Notes: generated from the letters alone by a model not told the origin. A stretch of 64,000 nucleotides of DNA from Microbacterium proteolyticum (GCF_014192415.1 NZ_JACHXY010000001.1:682001-746000), one strand, 5' to 3'; counted from the first letter of the stretch, positions 16,881 to 25,484 are shown. Numbers and translations are program-made.

Positions 16881-17747
16881 TCAGGCCAGGGGCAGGTTGA
16901 GGTCGGCGGTGTTGAAGCTGTCCACGACCGCCGTGATGTCGACGTCGATCGTCGTCTCGCTGTCGAACACCTCGGAGGAGTTGAACGAGCCGTCGGCCGA
17001 GTAGTTCTCCGAGAAGTCGTTGAACGAGTCGGTGACGTCGATGACGGTGGAGTTGTCGGTGTACGAGTAGTCGAGGTTGTACTCGTTCATCGAGTCCGTG
17101 ATCGTGGTGATCGTGGTCTCGTTGCCGATGTTGATGTCGCCGCCGGCGCTGAAGTTGCTGGACTCGTCGACCGAGTAGTCCCAGTCGACGTTGCCGCCGG
17201 CTGCGATCGAGCCCTCACCCGAGGCGGTGACCGAGGAGTTGCCGAACGTCTGGTCGACGTCGCCGTCGGCCGCGATGTTCTGGTTGACCGACTGGTCGAC
17301 GATCGTGGAGCTGCTCCAGATCTCGGTGTGGCCGCCGCCACCCGCCGCACCGGAGTCTGCTGCCGAGGCGCCGCCCCACGCGCCGAAGCCCGTGTTGTAC
17401 TCGCGGACACCCGCGTTGACCGAGTTGTCGGTGTGCGAGTTGTCGGTGTTGTAAGAGCCGTCGGCCCACTCGAGGCTGTTGCCCGAGTCGTTCGTGGAGT
17501 TGTCGGTGTTCAACGAGTCGACCCACTCGTTGGACTCGTTGTACGAGCCCTCGTTGAACGAGCCGTCGAGGTCGACGGTGGTCTCGCTGGCGTCGGTGGT
17601 CGAGTTGTCGGTGTTGAACGAGTCCGTCGCGCTGAGGTCGGCGTTCTCCGAGTTGTCTTCGTTGACGACGCTCGTGTCGTTGAGCGAGTCCGCGACGGCC
17701 GTGTTGAGCGAGTTGTTGATGTCGCCGGTGGTAGGCATTTCTTCCAT
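16881..17747 (-). CDS. Lysine-free Asn/Asp/Ser-rich repeat protein (IniB-locus paralogue 3)
   Basis: A protein of about 288 residues with no lysine and one arginine. Repeats of the form D-S-(F/L/Y)-N-(T/E)-D-N-S run through residues 10-110, for example DSFNTDNST, DSLNTDNSTND and GSYNTDNSHTDNS. Then come NAGVREYNTGFGAWGGA, a Gly-rich linker, STIVDQSVNQN, GDVDQTFGNSSVTASGEGSIAAGG and SAGGDINIGN. Two in-frame ATGs (17745 and 17736) are equally plausible starts. A longer frame to 17969 begins with Pro/Arg-rich residues unlike the protein and is not used. It is transcribed with the paralogue at 16000 and forms the upstream end of the reverse half of the locus. Confidence 0.8.
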   Translation of the reverse strand: MEEMPTTGDINNSLNTAVADSLNDTSVVNEDNSENADLSATDSFNTDNSTTDASETTVDLDGSFNEGSYNESNEWVDSLNTDNSTNDSGNSLEWADGSYNTDNSHTDNSVNAGVREYNTGFGAWGGASAADSGAAGGGGHTEIWSSSTIVDQSVNQNIAADGDVDQTFGNSSVTASGEGSIAAGGNVDWDYSVDESSNFSAGGDINIGNETTITTITDSMNEYNLDYSYTDNSTVIDVTDSFNDFSENYSADGSFNSSEVFDSETTIDVDITAVVDSFNTADLNLPLA

Positions 17748-18119
17748 CCCATTCTCGGGCCGCGGCCCGCAGTACTGTTCGTTCTTCGAGAGTAAGAACG
17801 GGCCGCGGATCCGGCATCGGGGGCCTCCCCGGTATCGGGTGCGGGGTACCCCGGGGTTTCGGGGGACGGGGAGGGGGACCGGGGGTGTCCGCCGATCGGG
17901 GCCGATGGCTTCGACGGGTTCGGCCGCCCCCTGGGGAACGGAACGCTGAGCCCGCACGACCCCCGCCATCTCACGGGAGCCCGGGCCCTGAGCCGTTCAG
18001 CAGTTCCTCACCCCGCGAGCACAGAATCCCTCCGAGGAGCCAGGACCCGGAGCCCGCCGAGGGGCCGACCCCCACGAGGCCGCCCCGCGCACGCGGACCC
18101 CCGCACCTAGGCTGGTTCG
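17748..18119. other. Divergent promoter region, very GC-rich
   Basis: 372 non-coding bases between the repeat-protein genes and the divergent methyltransferase. Next to the repeat-protein start are two dyads: a GGCCGCGGCC palindrome near 17757, and GTTCTT-N7-AAGAAC (17781-17786, 17794-17799), a plausible operator or hairpin. The remainder is G-tract sequence in which I see no gene. Confidence 0.4.
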
Positions 18120-19307
18120 GTGGACACCGCCGAGCTCACCGCCCTGCTCACCCCCGAGGGCCTCCGCCTGCTCGACGACATCGGACCCCTCGCGTCGACC
18201 GACGACGCGGCGCGCGCCGTCTCCCGGCTCCGGGCGGCCGGCCACTCCCCCGACCTGGTCGCCGCCGTCGTGGGACAAGCCCGTCTCCGGGTGCGGGCGG
18301 CGACGAAATTCGGCCCGTTCGCCGACCGGATGCTGTTCACCCGCGCGGGTCTGGAGCAGGCGACGCGCCTGTCGATCGCCGCCCGGCACGCGGGACGGTT
18401 CCGCGACGCCGGGATGACGAGCGTCGCCGACCTGGGCTGCGGAATCGGCGGCGACGCCCTCGGCCTCGCCGGCCTCGGCATCCGGGTCCACGCCGTCGAC
18501 GCCGACGAGGTGACCGCCGCCATCGCCGCGTTCAACCTCGCCCCCTTCGGCGAGGCCGTGAGCGTGGCCCACGCACGCGCGGAGGACGTCGACCTGTCGG
18601 CGACGGATGCGGTGTGGCTCGATCCTGCACGGCGCACCGCCGGCCATGCGGAGACGCGGCAGGTGGCGTCGGCGGAGTGGTCGCCGTCGCTCGAGTGGGT
18701 CTTCGACGTCCTTCGCCGCACCCCGGGCGGCGTGAAGCTCGGCCCGGGTTTCGACCGCGCGCAGATCGCCGACGACGTCGAAGCGCAATGGATCAGCGCC
18801 GACGGCTCCACGATCGAGCTGGTGCTGTGGGCGGGCGCCCTCTCCCGCGAGCGCGTGCGGCGTGCGGCGCTCGTGGTGCGCGGCGGCGAGGCCTGGGAGC
18901 TCACCGCCGCCGCCGACAGCCCCGATGTCGATGTGCGCGAGCTCGGCGCCTTCGTGCACGAGCCCGACGGGGCGGTGATCCGCGCCCGGCTCATCGGCGA
19001 GGTCGCCCGCGCCCTCGACGCGGGGATGCTGTCGGACGGGATCGCGTATCTGACCTCGGATGCGGCGCTGACGAGCCCGTTCGTCTCGACGTTCCGCGTG
19101 CGCGAGCAGCTCCCGGTGGATACGAAGAAGCTGGCTCAGGCCTTGCGCGCACGCGGTATCGGGACGCTGGAGATCAAGAAGCGCGGCGTCGACATCGACC
19201 CCGCCGTCCTGCGGAAGAAGCTCTCGCTGCGCGGCGACGAATCGGCGACGCTCATCGTGACCCGCGTGGGGTCCCAGCGCCTCGCTCTGCTCGCCGACCG
19301 CGTGTGA
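18120..19307 (+). CDS. Class I SAM-dependent methyltransferase with THUMP-like C-terminus
   Basis: A 395-residue protein. The SAM-binding motif I is VADLGCGIGGDALGLA (about residues 102-117), motif II HAVDADEV and a post-motif WLDPARRT. The C-terminal part ends with the pattern VDTKKLAQALRARGIGTLEIKK, DPAVLRKKL and ATLIVTRVG, which I associate with THUMP-like RNA-binding tails of actinobacterial methyltransferases; an RNA substrate is therefore likely but unproven. The start is GTG at 18120. It stands alone, divergent from the ini-like locus. Confidence 0.8.
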   Translation: MDTAELTALLTPEGLRLLDDIGPLASTDDAARAVSRLRAAGHSPDLVAAVVGQARLRVRAATKFGPFADRMLFTRAGLEQATRLSIAARHAGRFRDAGMTSVADLGCGIGGDALGLAGLGIRVHAVDADEVTAAIAAFNLAPFGEAVSVAHARAEDVDLSATDAVWLDPARRTAGHAETRQVASAEWSPSLEWVFDVLRRTPGGVKLGPGFDRAQIADDVEAQWISADGSTIELVLWAGALSRERVRRAALVVRGGEAWELTAAADSPDVDVRELGAFVHEPDGAVIRARLIGEVARALDAGMLSDGIAYLTSDAALTSPFVSTFRVREQLPVDTKKLAQALRARGIGTLEIKKRGVDIDPAVLRKKLSLRGDESATLIVTRVGSQRLALLADRV

Positions 19308-19312
19308 GAGCC

Positions 19313-19342
19313 TCCCCCGCTCCGCTACCGCGGCGCGGGGGA
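19313..19342. terminator. Possible hairpin terminator
   Basis: TCCCCCGC (19313-19320) pairs with GCGGGGGA (19335-19342) across a 14-base loop just after the methyltransferase stop and before the end of the convergent membrane-protein gene. There is no strong T-tract. Confidence 0.4.
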
Positions 19343-19371
19343 ATTCCCGGCGACACGTACCGCGACGACTC

Positions 19372-19917
19372 TCAGACCACGGCGAGCTGCGAGAAGCCCC
19401 AGACGAGCCAGCCGACGCTGAAGACGAGCGAGAGCACGGCGAGGCACAACGCCCACACGGCAGCGTGTCGACTGTCGTGCGGCCGCCGCAGCGACAACGC
19501 CGAAAGGACGCCGGCGGTCACCCCCAACGGCAGGAGCCACCCGGTGAACAGCGATCCCAGCAGCGCGAGGATCGCCAGCGCGAGCGCCCACGGCGCGAAG
19601 GACGGTGGGGCAGGCGGCACCGGGGGCACGTAGGGGATGAGGTGGTCGCCGAACGCGGCCATCTCGAGCTGGGCCGTCGGCATGCGCTCGGGGTCCTCGT
19701 CGAACAGGGGGACCGACGAGCCTGGCACCGCCGTCCCGGATGCCGCGGCGGCCGGCACCGACGTGCTCCCGCCCGGGGCTGCGATCGTGCGGGGGGTCGG
19801 AGTGATCCCCGGCGCCGCCGGGGCGGAGTCCTCACCCCTCCCGCCCGCCGCCGCCTCGTTCCCGGACGCCGAGGTGTCTTTGCGCCCGCGCCGCGTCGGC
19901 GGCGGCACCTCGGTCAC
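19372..19917 (-). CDS. Small membrane protein with disordered N-terminus (DUF4190-like)
   Basis: A 181-residue protein. The first 110 residues are polar, Pro/Ala/Thr-rich and presumably disordered. Two or three hydrophobic segments follow ([55 protein letters not shown]), with a charged RRPHDSRH turn like DUF4190 proteins. The GTG start overlaps the tsaD stop (GTGA), so it is the last gene of the tsaD operon. Function unknown. Confidence 0.7.
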   Translation of the reverse strand: MTEVPPPTRRGRKDTSASGNEAAAGGRGEDSAPAAPGITPTPRTIAAPGGSTSVPAAAASGTAVPGSSVPLFDEDPERMPTAQLEMAAFGDHLIPYVPPVPPAPPSFAPWALALAILALLGSLFTGWLLPLGVTAGVLSALSLRRPHDSRHAAVWALCLAVLSLVFSVGWLVWGFSQLAVV

Positions 19918-21032
19918 GATGCCGCCCCGTCGCGCGGCGACGACGCGGCGCGGAGGGTCGGGGGCTCGGCATCCGGATCCTCGGCGACCTGGATCTCGGT
20001 TACCGGCAACGTCGAATCGGCGCCGAAAGCGAGAGTCGAGGGGCGCCGACCCGAGGCGATGAGCTCGGCGGCGAGCGCGGCGATCATCGCGCCGTTGTCG
20101 GTGCACAGGCGAAGAGGCGGAATGCGCACGGCCACACCGGCGGCGGCAGCGCGCTCGAGGGCGACGTCGCGCAGACGTCTGTTGGCGATGACGCCTCCGC
20201 CGAGGAGCAGGCGGGGAACACCGTGGCGCGCACACGCGTCGAGGGCCTTGGTGACGAGAACGTCGACCACGGCCTCGCGGAAGGAGGCCGCGACGTCCGC
20301 CACCGGCACCGGCTGTCCCGCGGCCTCGTGCTGTTCGACCCAGCGCGCGACGGCGGTCTTCAGGCCCGAGAACGAGAAGTCGTAGCGGTGGGATGCCATG
20401 TCGGAGGCCCGCGACATCCCGCGGGGGAAGCGGATCGCGGCGGGATCGCCGGTCGCTGCGGCGCGATCGATCTCGGGTCCGCCGGGGTACGGCAGCTTCA
20501 GCAGACGCGCGACCTTGTCGAAGGCTTCGCCGGCGGCATCGTCCATCGTTTCGCCGAGCAGTTCGACATCGGTCGTGAGGTCGCGCACCAGCAGCAGCGA
20601 GGTGTGTCCACCGCTCACCAGCAGCGCGACCGTGGGGTATTCGAGCTCGCCGGCGTCCGCGTCGAGGATATCGGCCGCGATGTGCCCGACCAGGTGGTTC
20701 ACGGCGTAGAGCGGCTTGTCGAGTGCGACGGCCAGCCCCTTCGCCGCCCCGACACCGACCATCAGCGCGCCGGCGAGCCCGGGGCCGCTCGTGACGGCGA
20801 CGGCGTCGAGGTCTGCGAGGGTCACCCCGGCCTCGGCGAGGGCGGCGTCGATGGAGGGCTGCAGGGCCTCGAGGTGCGCGCGGGCGGCGACCTCGGGAAC
20901 GACACCGCCGTACCGGGCATGTTCGTCCATGCTCGAGGCGATGGTGTTGCTGAGCAACCGCCGGCCGCGGACGATCCCGATGCCGGTCTCGTCGCAGCTG
21001 GTCTCAATGCCCAGGACGAGGGGCGCGTCCAT
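19914..21032 (-). CDS. tsaD: tRNA N6-threonylcarbamoyladenosine transferase TsaD
   Basis: A 372-residue protein that transfers the threonylcarbamoyl group to A37 of ANN-decoding tRNAs. It starts [13 protein letters not shown]. The metal-binding HxxxH is His113/His117 in NHLVGHIAA, preceded by the [19 protein letters not shown] nucleotide loop; later motifs include [11 protein letters not shown] and the C-terminal [11 protein letters not shown] and [14 protein letters not shown]. The chosen ATG shares a base with the rimI stop (TGATG); an in-frame ATG nine bases earlier is too close to the ribosome site. It is the third gene of tsaB-rimI-tsaD. Confidence 0.96.
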   Translation of the reverse strand: MDAPLVLGIETSCDETGIGIVRGRRLLSNTIASSMDEHARYGGVVPEVAARAHLEALQPSIDAALAEAGVTLADLDAVAVTSGPGLAGALMVGVGAAKGLAVALDKPLYAVNHLVGHIAADILDADAGELEYPTVALLVSGGHTSLLLVRDLTTDVELLGETMDDAAGEAFDKVARLLKLPYPGGPEIDRAAATGDPAAIRFPRGMSRASDMASHRYDFSFSGLKTAVARWVEQHEAAGQPVPVADVAASFREAVVDVLVTKALDACARHGVPRLLLGGGVIANRRLRDVALERAAAAGVAVRIPPLRLCTDNGAMIAALAAELIASGRRPSTLAFGADSTLPVTEIQVAEDPDAEPPTLRAASSPRDGAAS

Positions 21033-21529
21033 CAGCACCATCCCTTTCCGGTCGACGTGGCGGTGGCGCGGGCGGCCGCCCACCCCCGGAGGTCGAGCTG
21101 CATGACGATCGCGTCGACGTCGTCGGGCTGGTAGTACCGCGGGCGGCGACCCACCTCGGCGAAGCCCTCCGAGGCGTACAGCGTCTGCGCGACGGGGTTG
21201 TCCGCCCGCACCTCGAGGAACACCTGGTGCACATCGCGGCGCACGGCCTCGCCGAGGAGTTCGCCCAGCAACGCCCGGCCGCGACCGCGACCTCGCGCGG
21301 TCGCGGCGATGGCGATGGTCTGCACATCGGCATCCCGTGCCCCGCGCACCGCGCGCAGTCCCGCGTAGCCGACCAGGCGCTCCCCCTCTTCGACGACGAC
21401 GTACCATCCGTGCGGGGACGCGAGCTCCTCGCGCATCATCGCCGCGCTCCACGCGTCGGTCGGGAACGAGGCGTTCTCGAGCGCCATGATCGCGTCGAGG
21501 TCGGAGACCGTGGCGGTGCGCGTGGCCAT
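21032..21529 (-). CDS. rimI: Ribosomal-protein-alanine N-acetyltransferase-type GNAT (RimI)
   Basis: A 165-residue GNAT acetyltransferase. The acetyl-CoA loop is visible as [18 protein letters not shown], followed by [16 protein letters not shown] and [14 protein letters not shown], typical of RimI. The C-terminal 20 residues are an extension. It lies between tsaB and tsaD with overlapping codons on both sides, the arrangement found widely in actinobacteria. In such operons the enzyme acetylates protein N-termini; the target here is not known. Confidence 0.93.
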   Translation of the reverse strand: MATRTATVSDLDAIMALENASFPTDAWSAAMMREELASPHGWYVVVEEGERLVGYAGLRAVRGARDADVQTIAIAATARGRGRGRALLGELLGEAVRRDVHQVFLEVRADNPVAQTLYASEGFAEVGRRPRYYQPDDVDAIVMQLDLRGWAAARATATSTGKGWC

Positions 21530-22161
21530 CAGCTGACCCGCTTCGGCGCGTGCGCGGCGACCACGTCGGGGCTGCGCAGGTACAGCGGTTCCGTGCCGGC
21601 GAGGGTGCGGCCGGCGGCGAGGGCGCGCGCGGCGGAGAGCGCGATCATCGCCGCCGACACCCTCGTCGCCTCGATCCGTACGGCGCCGAGATCGGACAGC
21701 CGCTCGTCGACGTCGTCGCGGGGGCTGAGCGTGGCGTCGGTGATGCGCACCGGGAGTCCGTCGTCATCGATCCCGTCGTAGACGCTGTACGCGAACTCTC
21801 GGCGGCGGGCGTCGGTGACGACGGCGAAGCGGGGGGTGTCGACGCCGGTCAGGGCGTCGGCCAGCAGCACGCCGAGCGCGACGGCGTCGTGACTGGGCAC
21901 GGGGACCACCGGCACACCGCGCCCGAGCGCGTAGACCCGCGCGGTGGCGATGCCGACGCGCAGCCCGGTGAACGGACCCGGTCCCATGCCGATCGCGACG
22001 TGCGTCGGCGCGGAGACGACCGCCGTCGCCCGCCGCAACAGGTCGCCGATCACCTCGGCGTGGCCGAGGGGGTTCGCGCTCTGCTCGTCGGCGAGCACCT
22101 CCCCGTCGCGGGCGATCGCCGCGACGGCGGTGCCGAGCGAGGTGTCGATGCCGATGATCAC
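21529..22161 (-). CDS. tsaB: tRNA threonylcarbamoyladenosine biosynthesis protein TsaB
   Basis: A 210-residue inactive paralogue of TsaD that acts as its dimer partner in t6A synthesis. It has [15 protein letters not shown] at the start and [21 protein letters not shown], the TsaB hallmark. The GTG at 22159-22161 places the initiator directly before the first strand. The stop overlaps the rimI start (ATGA). A divergent hydrolase gene starts 77 bases upstream, so the tsaB promoter must lie in that short interval. Confidence 0.94.
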   Translation of the reverse strand: MIIGIDTSLGTAVAAIARDGEVLADEQSANPLGHAEVIGDLLRRATAVVSAPTHVAIGMGPGPFTGLRVGIATARVYALGRGVPVVPVPSHDAVALGVLLADALTGVDTPRFAVVTDARRREFAYSVYDGIDDDGLPVRITDATLSPRDDVDERLSDLGAVRIEATRVSAAMIALSAARALAAGRTLAGTEPLYLRSPDVVAAHAPKRVS

Positions 22162-22237
22162 CGTTCCAGGGTATCCGGCCCTTCGACACCGCTCCCGTGG
22201 CGGCATCCGTTTGCGCCGTCCGCTCCGAACAAGGGCT

Positions 22238-23170
22238 GTGGATGCCACCGAGCTCGACCTCCGCCGCGTGGTCGTCCCCACCGGCGCAGGGCCCATCGTC
22301 GTGCGCGCGGGTCGCGGCTCGGGAAGTCCCGTCGCGACGGTCCTGCTCCACGGGGCAGCCGGGTCATGGACGACGTGGACGCCGATGCTCTCGGCATCCG
22401 CGGGCCGCCTCTCCGACGTGATCGCCGTGGATCTTCCGGGCTGGGGCGAGACGCCCGGCCCCGTTCCCGACCCGGCGGAACTCGCCGTCGCGATCGCGGC
22501 CGTCGCCCGCGCCCTCGGCTACCCGCGGTGGCGGGTGGTCGGACACTCGCTCGGCGGGGTCGTCGCACTCGACATCGCCGCCCGCTTCCCTCGCGAGACC
22601 GTCGCCGTCGGTGTCGTGTCGCCGAGCGGCGCGGGCGCCCGGGCCGTCACGCGCCGTCCCCTCTCGGGTGCCGTGCGCCTCCCTTGGCTGGCCGGCATGG
22701 TGGCGGCGATGCGGGTGCTGCGCGCCATCGGACCGGTCGCCGGTCCACTCCTGCGGGGGCTGCGGCGCACGGGGGTGCTCCGCGTTCTCGCGCGACCGCT
22801 GTTCCGGCATCCCGAGCGCGTGGGGCGCTCTCTGACCGACGCCCTCGCCTCGGAGATCCGTCCGGCGGCGTTCCTCGCCGCCGCGAGGATCTCGCGCACG
22901 CACGACGACGGCGTGTGGCGCCGCATCGTGTGCCCCGTGCGGTCGGTGCGCGGCCGTCACGACGTCTTCGTCGCCGCGAGCGACCCCCGCGCCTGGAGGC
23001 GGATGCTGCGCGACTACGACGACGTCGTGCTCGACGAGAGCGGGCATTTCGCGCACGTGGAGCAGCCGGCCGAGACGCTGCGGGCACTCCGTGACGTCTG
23101 GGCGGCCGACCGCGCGCCGGGGCGGTCCACCCGGGCGAAGCCGCAGTCGGCGGGGACCGGAACGCGGTGA
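22238..23170 (+). CDS. Alpha/beta-hydrolase
   Basis: A 310-residue alpha/beta-hydrolase with an oxyanion loop LLHGAAGSW, nucleophile elbow GHSLGG, an acid in GRHDVF and the catalytic His in SGHFAHVEQP. A lid insert of about 70 residues follows strand 6. Substrate unknown. The start is GTG at 22238. It is oriented against the surrounding operon and separates tsaB from tsaE, which are adjacent in mycobacteria, so it looks like an insertion into a conserved cluster. Confidence 0.85.
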   Translation: MDATELDLRRVVVPTGAGPIVVRAGRGSGSPVATVLLHGAAGSWTTWTPMLSASAGRLSDVIAVDLPGWGETPGPVPDPAELAVAIAAVARALGYPRWRVVGHSLGGVVALDIAARFPRETVAVGVVSPSGAGARAVTRRPLSGAVRLPWLAGMVAAMRVLRAIGPVAGPLLRGLRRTGVLRVLARPLFRHPERVGRSLTDALASEIRPAAFLAAARISRTHDDGVWRRIVCPVRSVRGRHDVFVAASDPRAWRRMLRDYDDVVLDESGHFAHVEQPAETLRALRDVWAADRAPGRSTRAKPQSAGTGTR

Positions 23171-23186
23171 TCGCTCCGTCGGCGGG

Positions 23187-23690
23187 TCAGGGTCGACGCG
23201 AGATGGTCACCGTCCGCGGCGCATCGACGTCGAGCTCGACGGTGTGCACGGCGATCTCGCCGCACGCGTTGTCGACACCGCGGCCGCCGAGATGGCGGTC
23301 GATCTCGATCTCCCACCACGCATCCGACAGGTACTCGGCGACCCCTCGCCCCCATTCCACGATCACGGCCGAATGCGCGACGTCGATGTCGAGGTCGTCG
23401 AGCTCGACCGCCGCCCCCAGCCGGTAGGCGTCCACGTGCACCAGGGGCGTGCCGTCGACGAGCGAGGGGTGCGTGCGCGCGATGACGAACGTCGGACTCT
23501 GAACCGGACCGCGGATGCCGAGTCCCTCGCCGATCCCGCGGGTCAGGGTCGTCTTGCCCGCGCCGAGCGGCCCGGTGAGCACGACGACGTCACCGGGCGC
23601 CAGAGCGCGGCCGATCGCGCGGCCCAGCTCGTGCATGTCGGCGGGGCCGGCGATCTCTCGCGTACCCAGGAGCTCGTCGGGGACGCTCAC
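23187..23690 (-). CDS. tsaE: tRNA threonylcarbamoyladenosine biosynthesis ATPase TsaE
   Basis: A 167-residue P-loop ATPase that cycles the TsaB-TsaD complex. Walker A is TGPLGAGKTT, followed by GIRGPVQSPTFVI and the Walker B-like LVHVDAYRL, then IVEWG. The C-terminus is somewhat longer than in Escherichia coli TsaE. The GTG start overlaps the alr stop (GTGA), giving the order acpS-alr-tsaE. Confidence 0.95.
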   Translation of the reverse strand: MSVPDELLGTREIAGPADMHELGRAIGRALAPGDVVVLTGPLGAGKTTLTRGIGEGLGIRGPVQSPTFVIARTHPSLVDGTPLVHVDAYRLGAAVELDDLDIDVAHSAVIVEWGRGVAEYLSDAWWEIEIDRHLGGRGVDNACGEIAVHTVELDVDAPRTVTISRRP

Positions 23691-24808
23691 GCCTCGACCT
23701 CTCGCCGGGGGACGCGAGCGCCCACGCGCGTGACGATCTCGTAGTCGATGGTGTCGGCGGCATCCGCCCAGTCACGCGCCGAGGGCGCGCCCAGAGTCGG
23801 ATCGCCGAAGAGCACGACCTCATCGCCCAGCGCGACCGGGTGATCGCCGACATCGACGACGAACTGGTCCATCGCGATGCGACCGGCGACGGTGAATCGG
23901 CGACCGCCGATCGACACCGGTCCCCGGCCGGATCCCTGGCGGGGAACGCCGTCGGCGTAGCCCAGCGGCACGAGCACGAGGGTCGTGTCGCGCTCGGTGC
24001 GGTAGTCGTAGCCGTACGACACGCCGGTGCCCGCCGGGACGCGCCGCACCGCGGCCACGGCTCCGCGCAACGTCATGGCCGGGCGAAGGCCCAGGTCGGC
24101 GGCCGTGCGGTCGGCCAGGGGCGAGACGCCGTACAGGCCGATGCCGATGCGCACGCATCCCAGCCGCGCTTCGGGGAGGGTGATCGCCGCGTTCGTCGCC
24201 GCGATGTGCCGGAGGGAAGGGGTGAGCCCCGCGCCCACGGCGAGCGCCACGCCCTCCTCGAAGCGGGCGAGCGCCGCGCGATCGTCGTCGAGGCTGGTGT
24301 TCGACAGGTGCGAGAACACCCCGATCACCCGCACGCGCCCGATGCGTTCGAGTCGCGCCGCCTCGGAGAACACCATCCGCCACTGCTCGGGGGCGATGCC
24401 GTTGCGCGACAGTCCCGTCTCGATCTTGAGGTGGACGGTCGCGGGTCGTCCGCCCGCGTACGCCTCTGCGGCGCGCTGGAGCTGGTCGAGGTGGGAGATG
24501 CCGAGCTCGACGTCGTGCTGCACCGCCTCGGTGAACGACGCTCCCGGTGCGTGCAGCCACGCGAACAGGGGGGCACGCAGGCCCGCGCGCCGCAGCGCCA
24601 ACGCCTCGTCGATGTCGGAGACGCCGATGCGGGTCGCTCCGCCCTCGAGCGCCGCGAGGGCCGTGCGGAGGGCTCCGTGACCGTAGCCGTCGGCCTTCAC
24701 CACCGCGATGATCTGCGAGCCCGTCAGCGTGCGCAGGTGCCGCACGTTCTCGGTGATCGCGTCGACGTCGATGAGCGCTTCACGCAGCACTCCCCGCGGC
24801 AGTCTCAT
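23687..24808 (-). CDS. alr: Alanine racemase
   Basis: A 373-residue PLP enzyme that makes D-alanine for peptidoglycan. The PLP lysine is Lys38 in AVVKADGYGHGA, and the second catalytic residue is the Tyr in VSYGYDY. Other family blocks are LKIETGLSRNGI, FSHLSNTS and GRIAMDQFVVDV. The ATG (24806-24808) overlaps the acpS stop (ATGA). The start codon gives a normal family length. Confidence 0.96.
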   Translation of the reverse strand: MRLPRGVLREALIDVDAITENVRHLRTLTGSQIIAVVKADGYGHGALRTALAALEGGATRIGVSDIDEALALRRAGLRAPLFAWLHAPGASFTEAVQHDVELGISHLDQLQRAAEAYAGGRPATVHLKIETGLSRNGIAPEQWRMVFSEAARLERIGRVRVIGVFSHLSNTSLDDDRAALARFEEGVALAVGAGLTPSLRHIAATNAAITLPEARLGCVRIGIGLYGVSPLADRTAADLGLRPAMTLRGAVAAVRRVPAGTGVSYGYDYRTERDTTLVLVPLGYADGVPRQGSGRGPVSIGGRRFTVAGRIAMDQFVVDVGDHPVALGDEVVLFGDPTLGAPSARDWADAADTIDYEIVTRVGARVPRREVEA

Positions 24809-25212
24809 GCGGTGTCCTCTCGGGCGGTGGGGGGGACGGATGCCGGGCCTTCGGCCGGAGGAACGGCCTCCGCGACGACGTACGCCGTCGCGAGCCCCGC
24901 GTCGTGCGACATCGAGAGATGCAGGGCGGTGATCCCTCGGGCTGCGACGGCCATGGCCGTCTCGCCGGTCAGCGCGAAGGTGGGGCGTCCCGACGGTTCG
25001 GAGGCGACCTCGATGTCGGTCCAGTGCACCCCGTCGGATCCGCCGAGGGCCTTGATCAACGCCTCCTTCGCCGCGTACCGCGCGGCGAGCGAGCGGGGCT
25101 TGAGCGCGCGCTCGGCGGGGGCGAACAGGCGGGGAAGCAGCCGCGGGGTGCGCGCCAGAGTGGCCGTGAAGCGCGGAACGTCGACCACGTCGACGCCGAT
25201 TCCGACGATCAT
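24805..25212 (-). CDS. acpS: Holo-[acyl-carrier-protein] synthase AcpS
   Basis: A 135-residue 4'-phosphopantetheinyl transferase that activates acyl carrier protein. Mg-binding Asp8 is in GIGVDVVDVPRF and the second acidic ligand Glu50 in RYAAKEALIKAL; LSMSHDAGLATAYV is the C-terminal block. A Pro/Ala-rich tail of about 18 residues is extra. It is the first gene of acpS-alr-tsaE. Confidence 0.95.
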   Translation of the reverse strand: MIVGIGVDVVDVPRFTATLARTPRLLPRLFAPAERALKPRSLAARYAAKEALIKALGGSDGVHWTDIEVASEPSGRPTFALTGETAMAVAARGITALHLSMSHDAGLATAYVVAEAVPPAEGPASVPPTAREDTA

Positions 25213-25443
25213 GCGCCCTCCCCTCGTGGCATCCCTCTCCATTCTGCCGGTGCCCGCCGACATCGGGTTGCCGCTCCCGCCGCCCGAGGCAGACGCCGGA
25301 GCCCGTCCCGCCACCCCCGGAACACAACGCAGGAGATTCTGCCGTCCTCTCCCGCGGCGGCGACTCGCCGTCCGCCCTCGTGCGCCGATCTCCTGCGTCG
25401 TGTCGCCGCGGCCTCGTTCCCCGGCATCCGGGGACAACGACGA

Positions 25444-25473
25444 AGGGGCCGGATGCCACGGCATCCGGCCCCT
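25444..25473. terminator. Hairpin terminator after glmS, GGATGCC/GGCATCC core
   Basis: A perfect 14-bp inverted repeat (25444-25457 and 25460-25473), loop of two bases, 11 bases past the glmS stop. It has the same core as the hairpins at 3011, 5581 and 12378. The remaining bases between 25213 and 25443 hold the acpS promoter region and no visible gene. Confidence 0.85.
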
Positions 25474-25484
25474 CAGACGACGGT

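Noticed and set aside
16006..17004. A forward open frame of 340 codons opposite the repeat proteins
   Set aside because: It is an Arg/Val/Asp-rich antisense reading of the repeats with no recognisable fold or ribosome site. The reverse frames share conserved blocks with a third gene on the other strand.
17748..17969. N-terminal extension of the third repeat protein
   Set aside because: The added residues are Pro/Arg-rich, unlike the lysine- and arginine-poor protein, and lie in GC-tract sequence.
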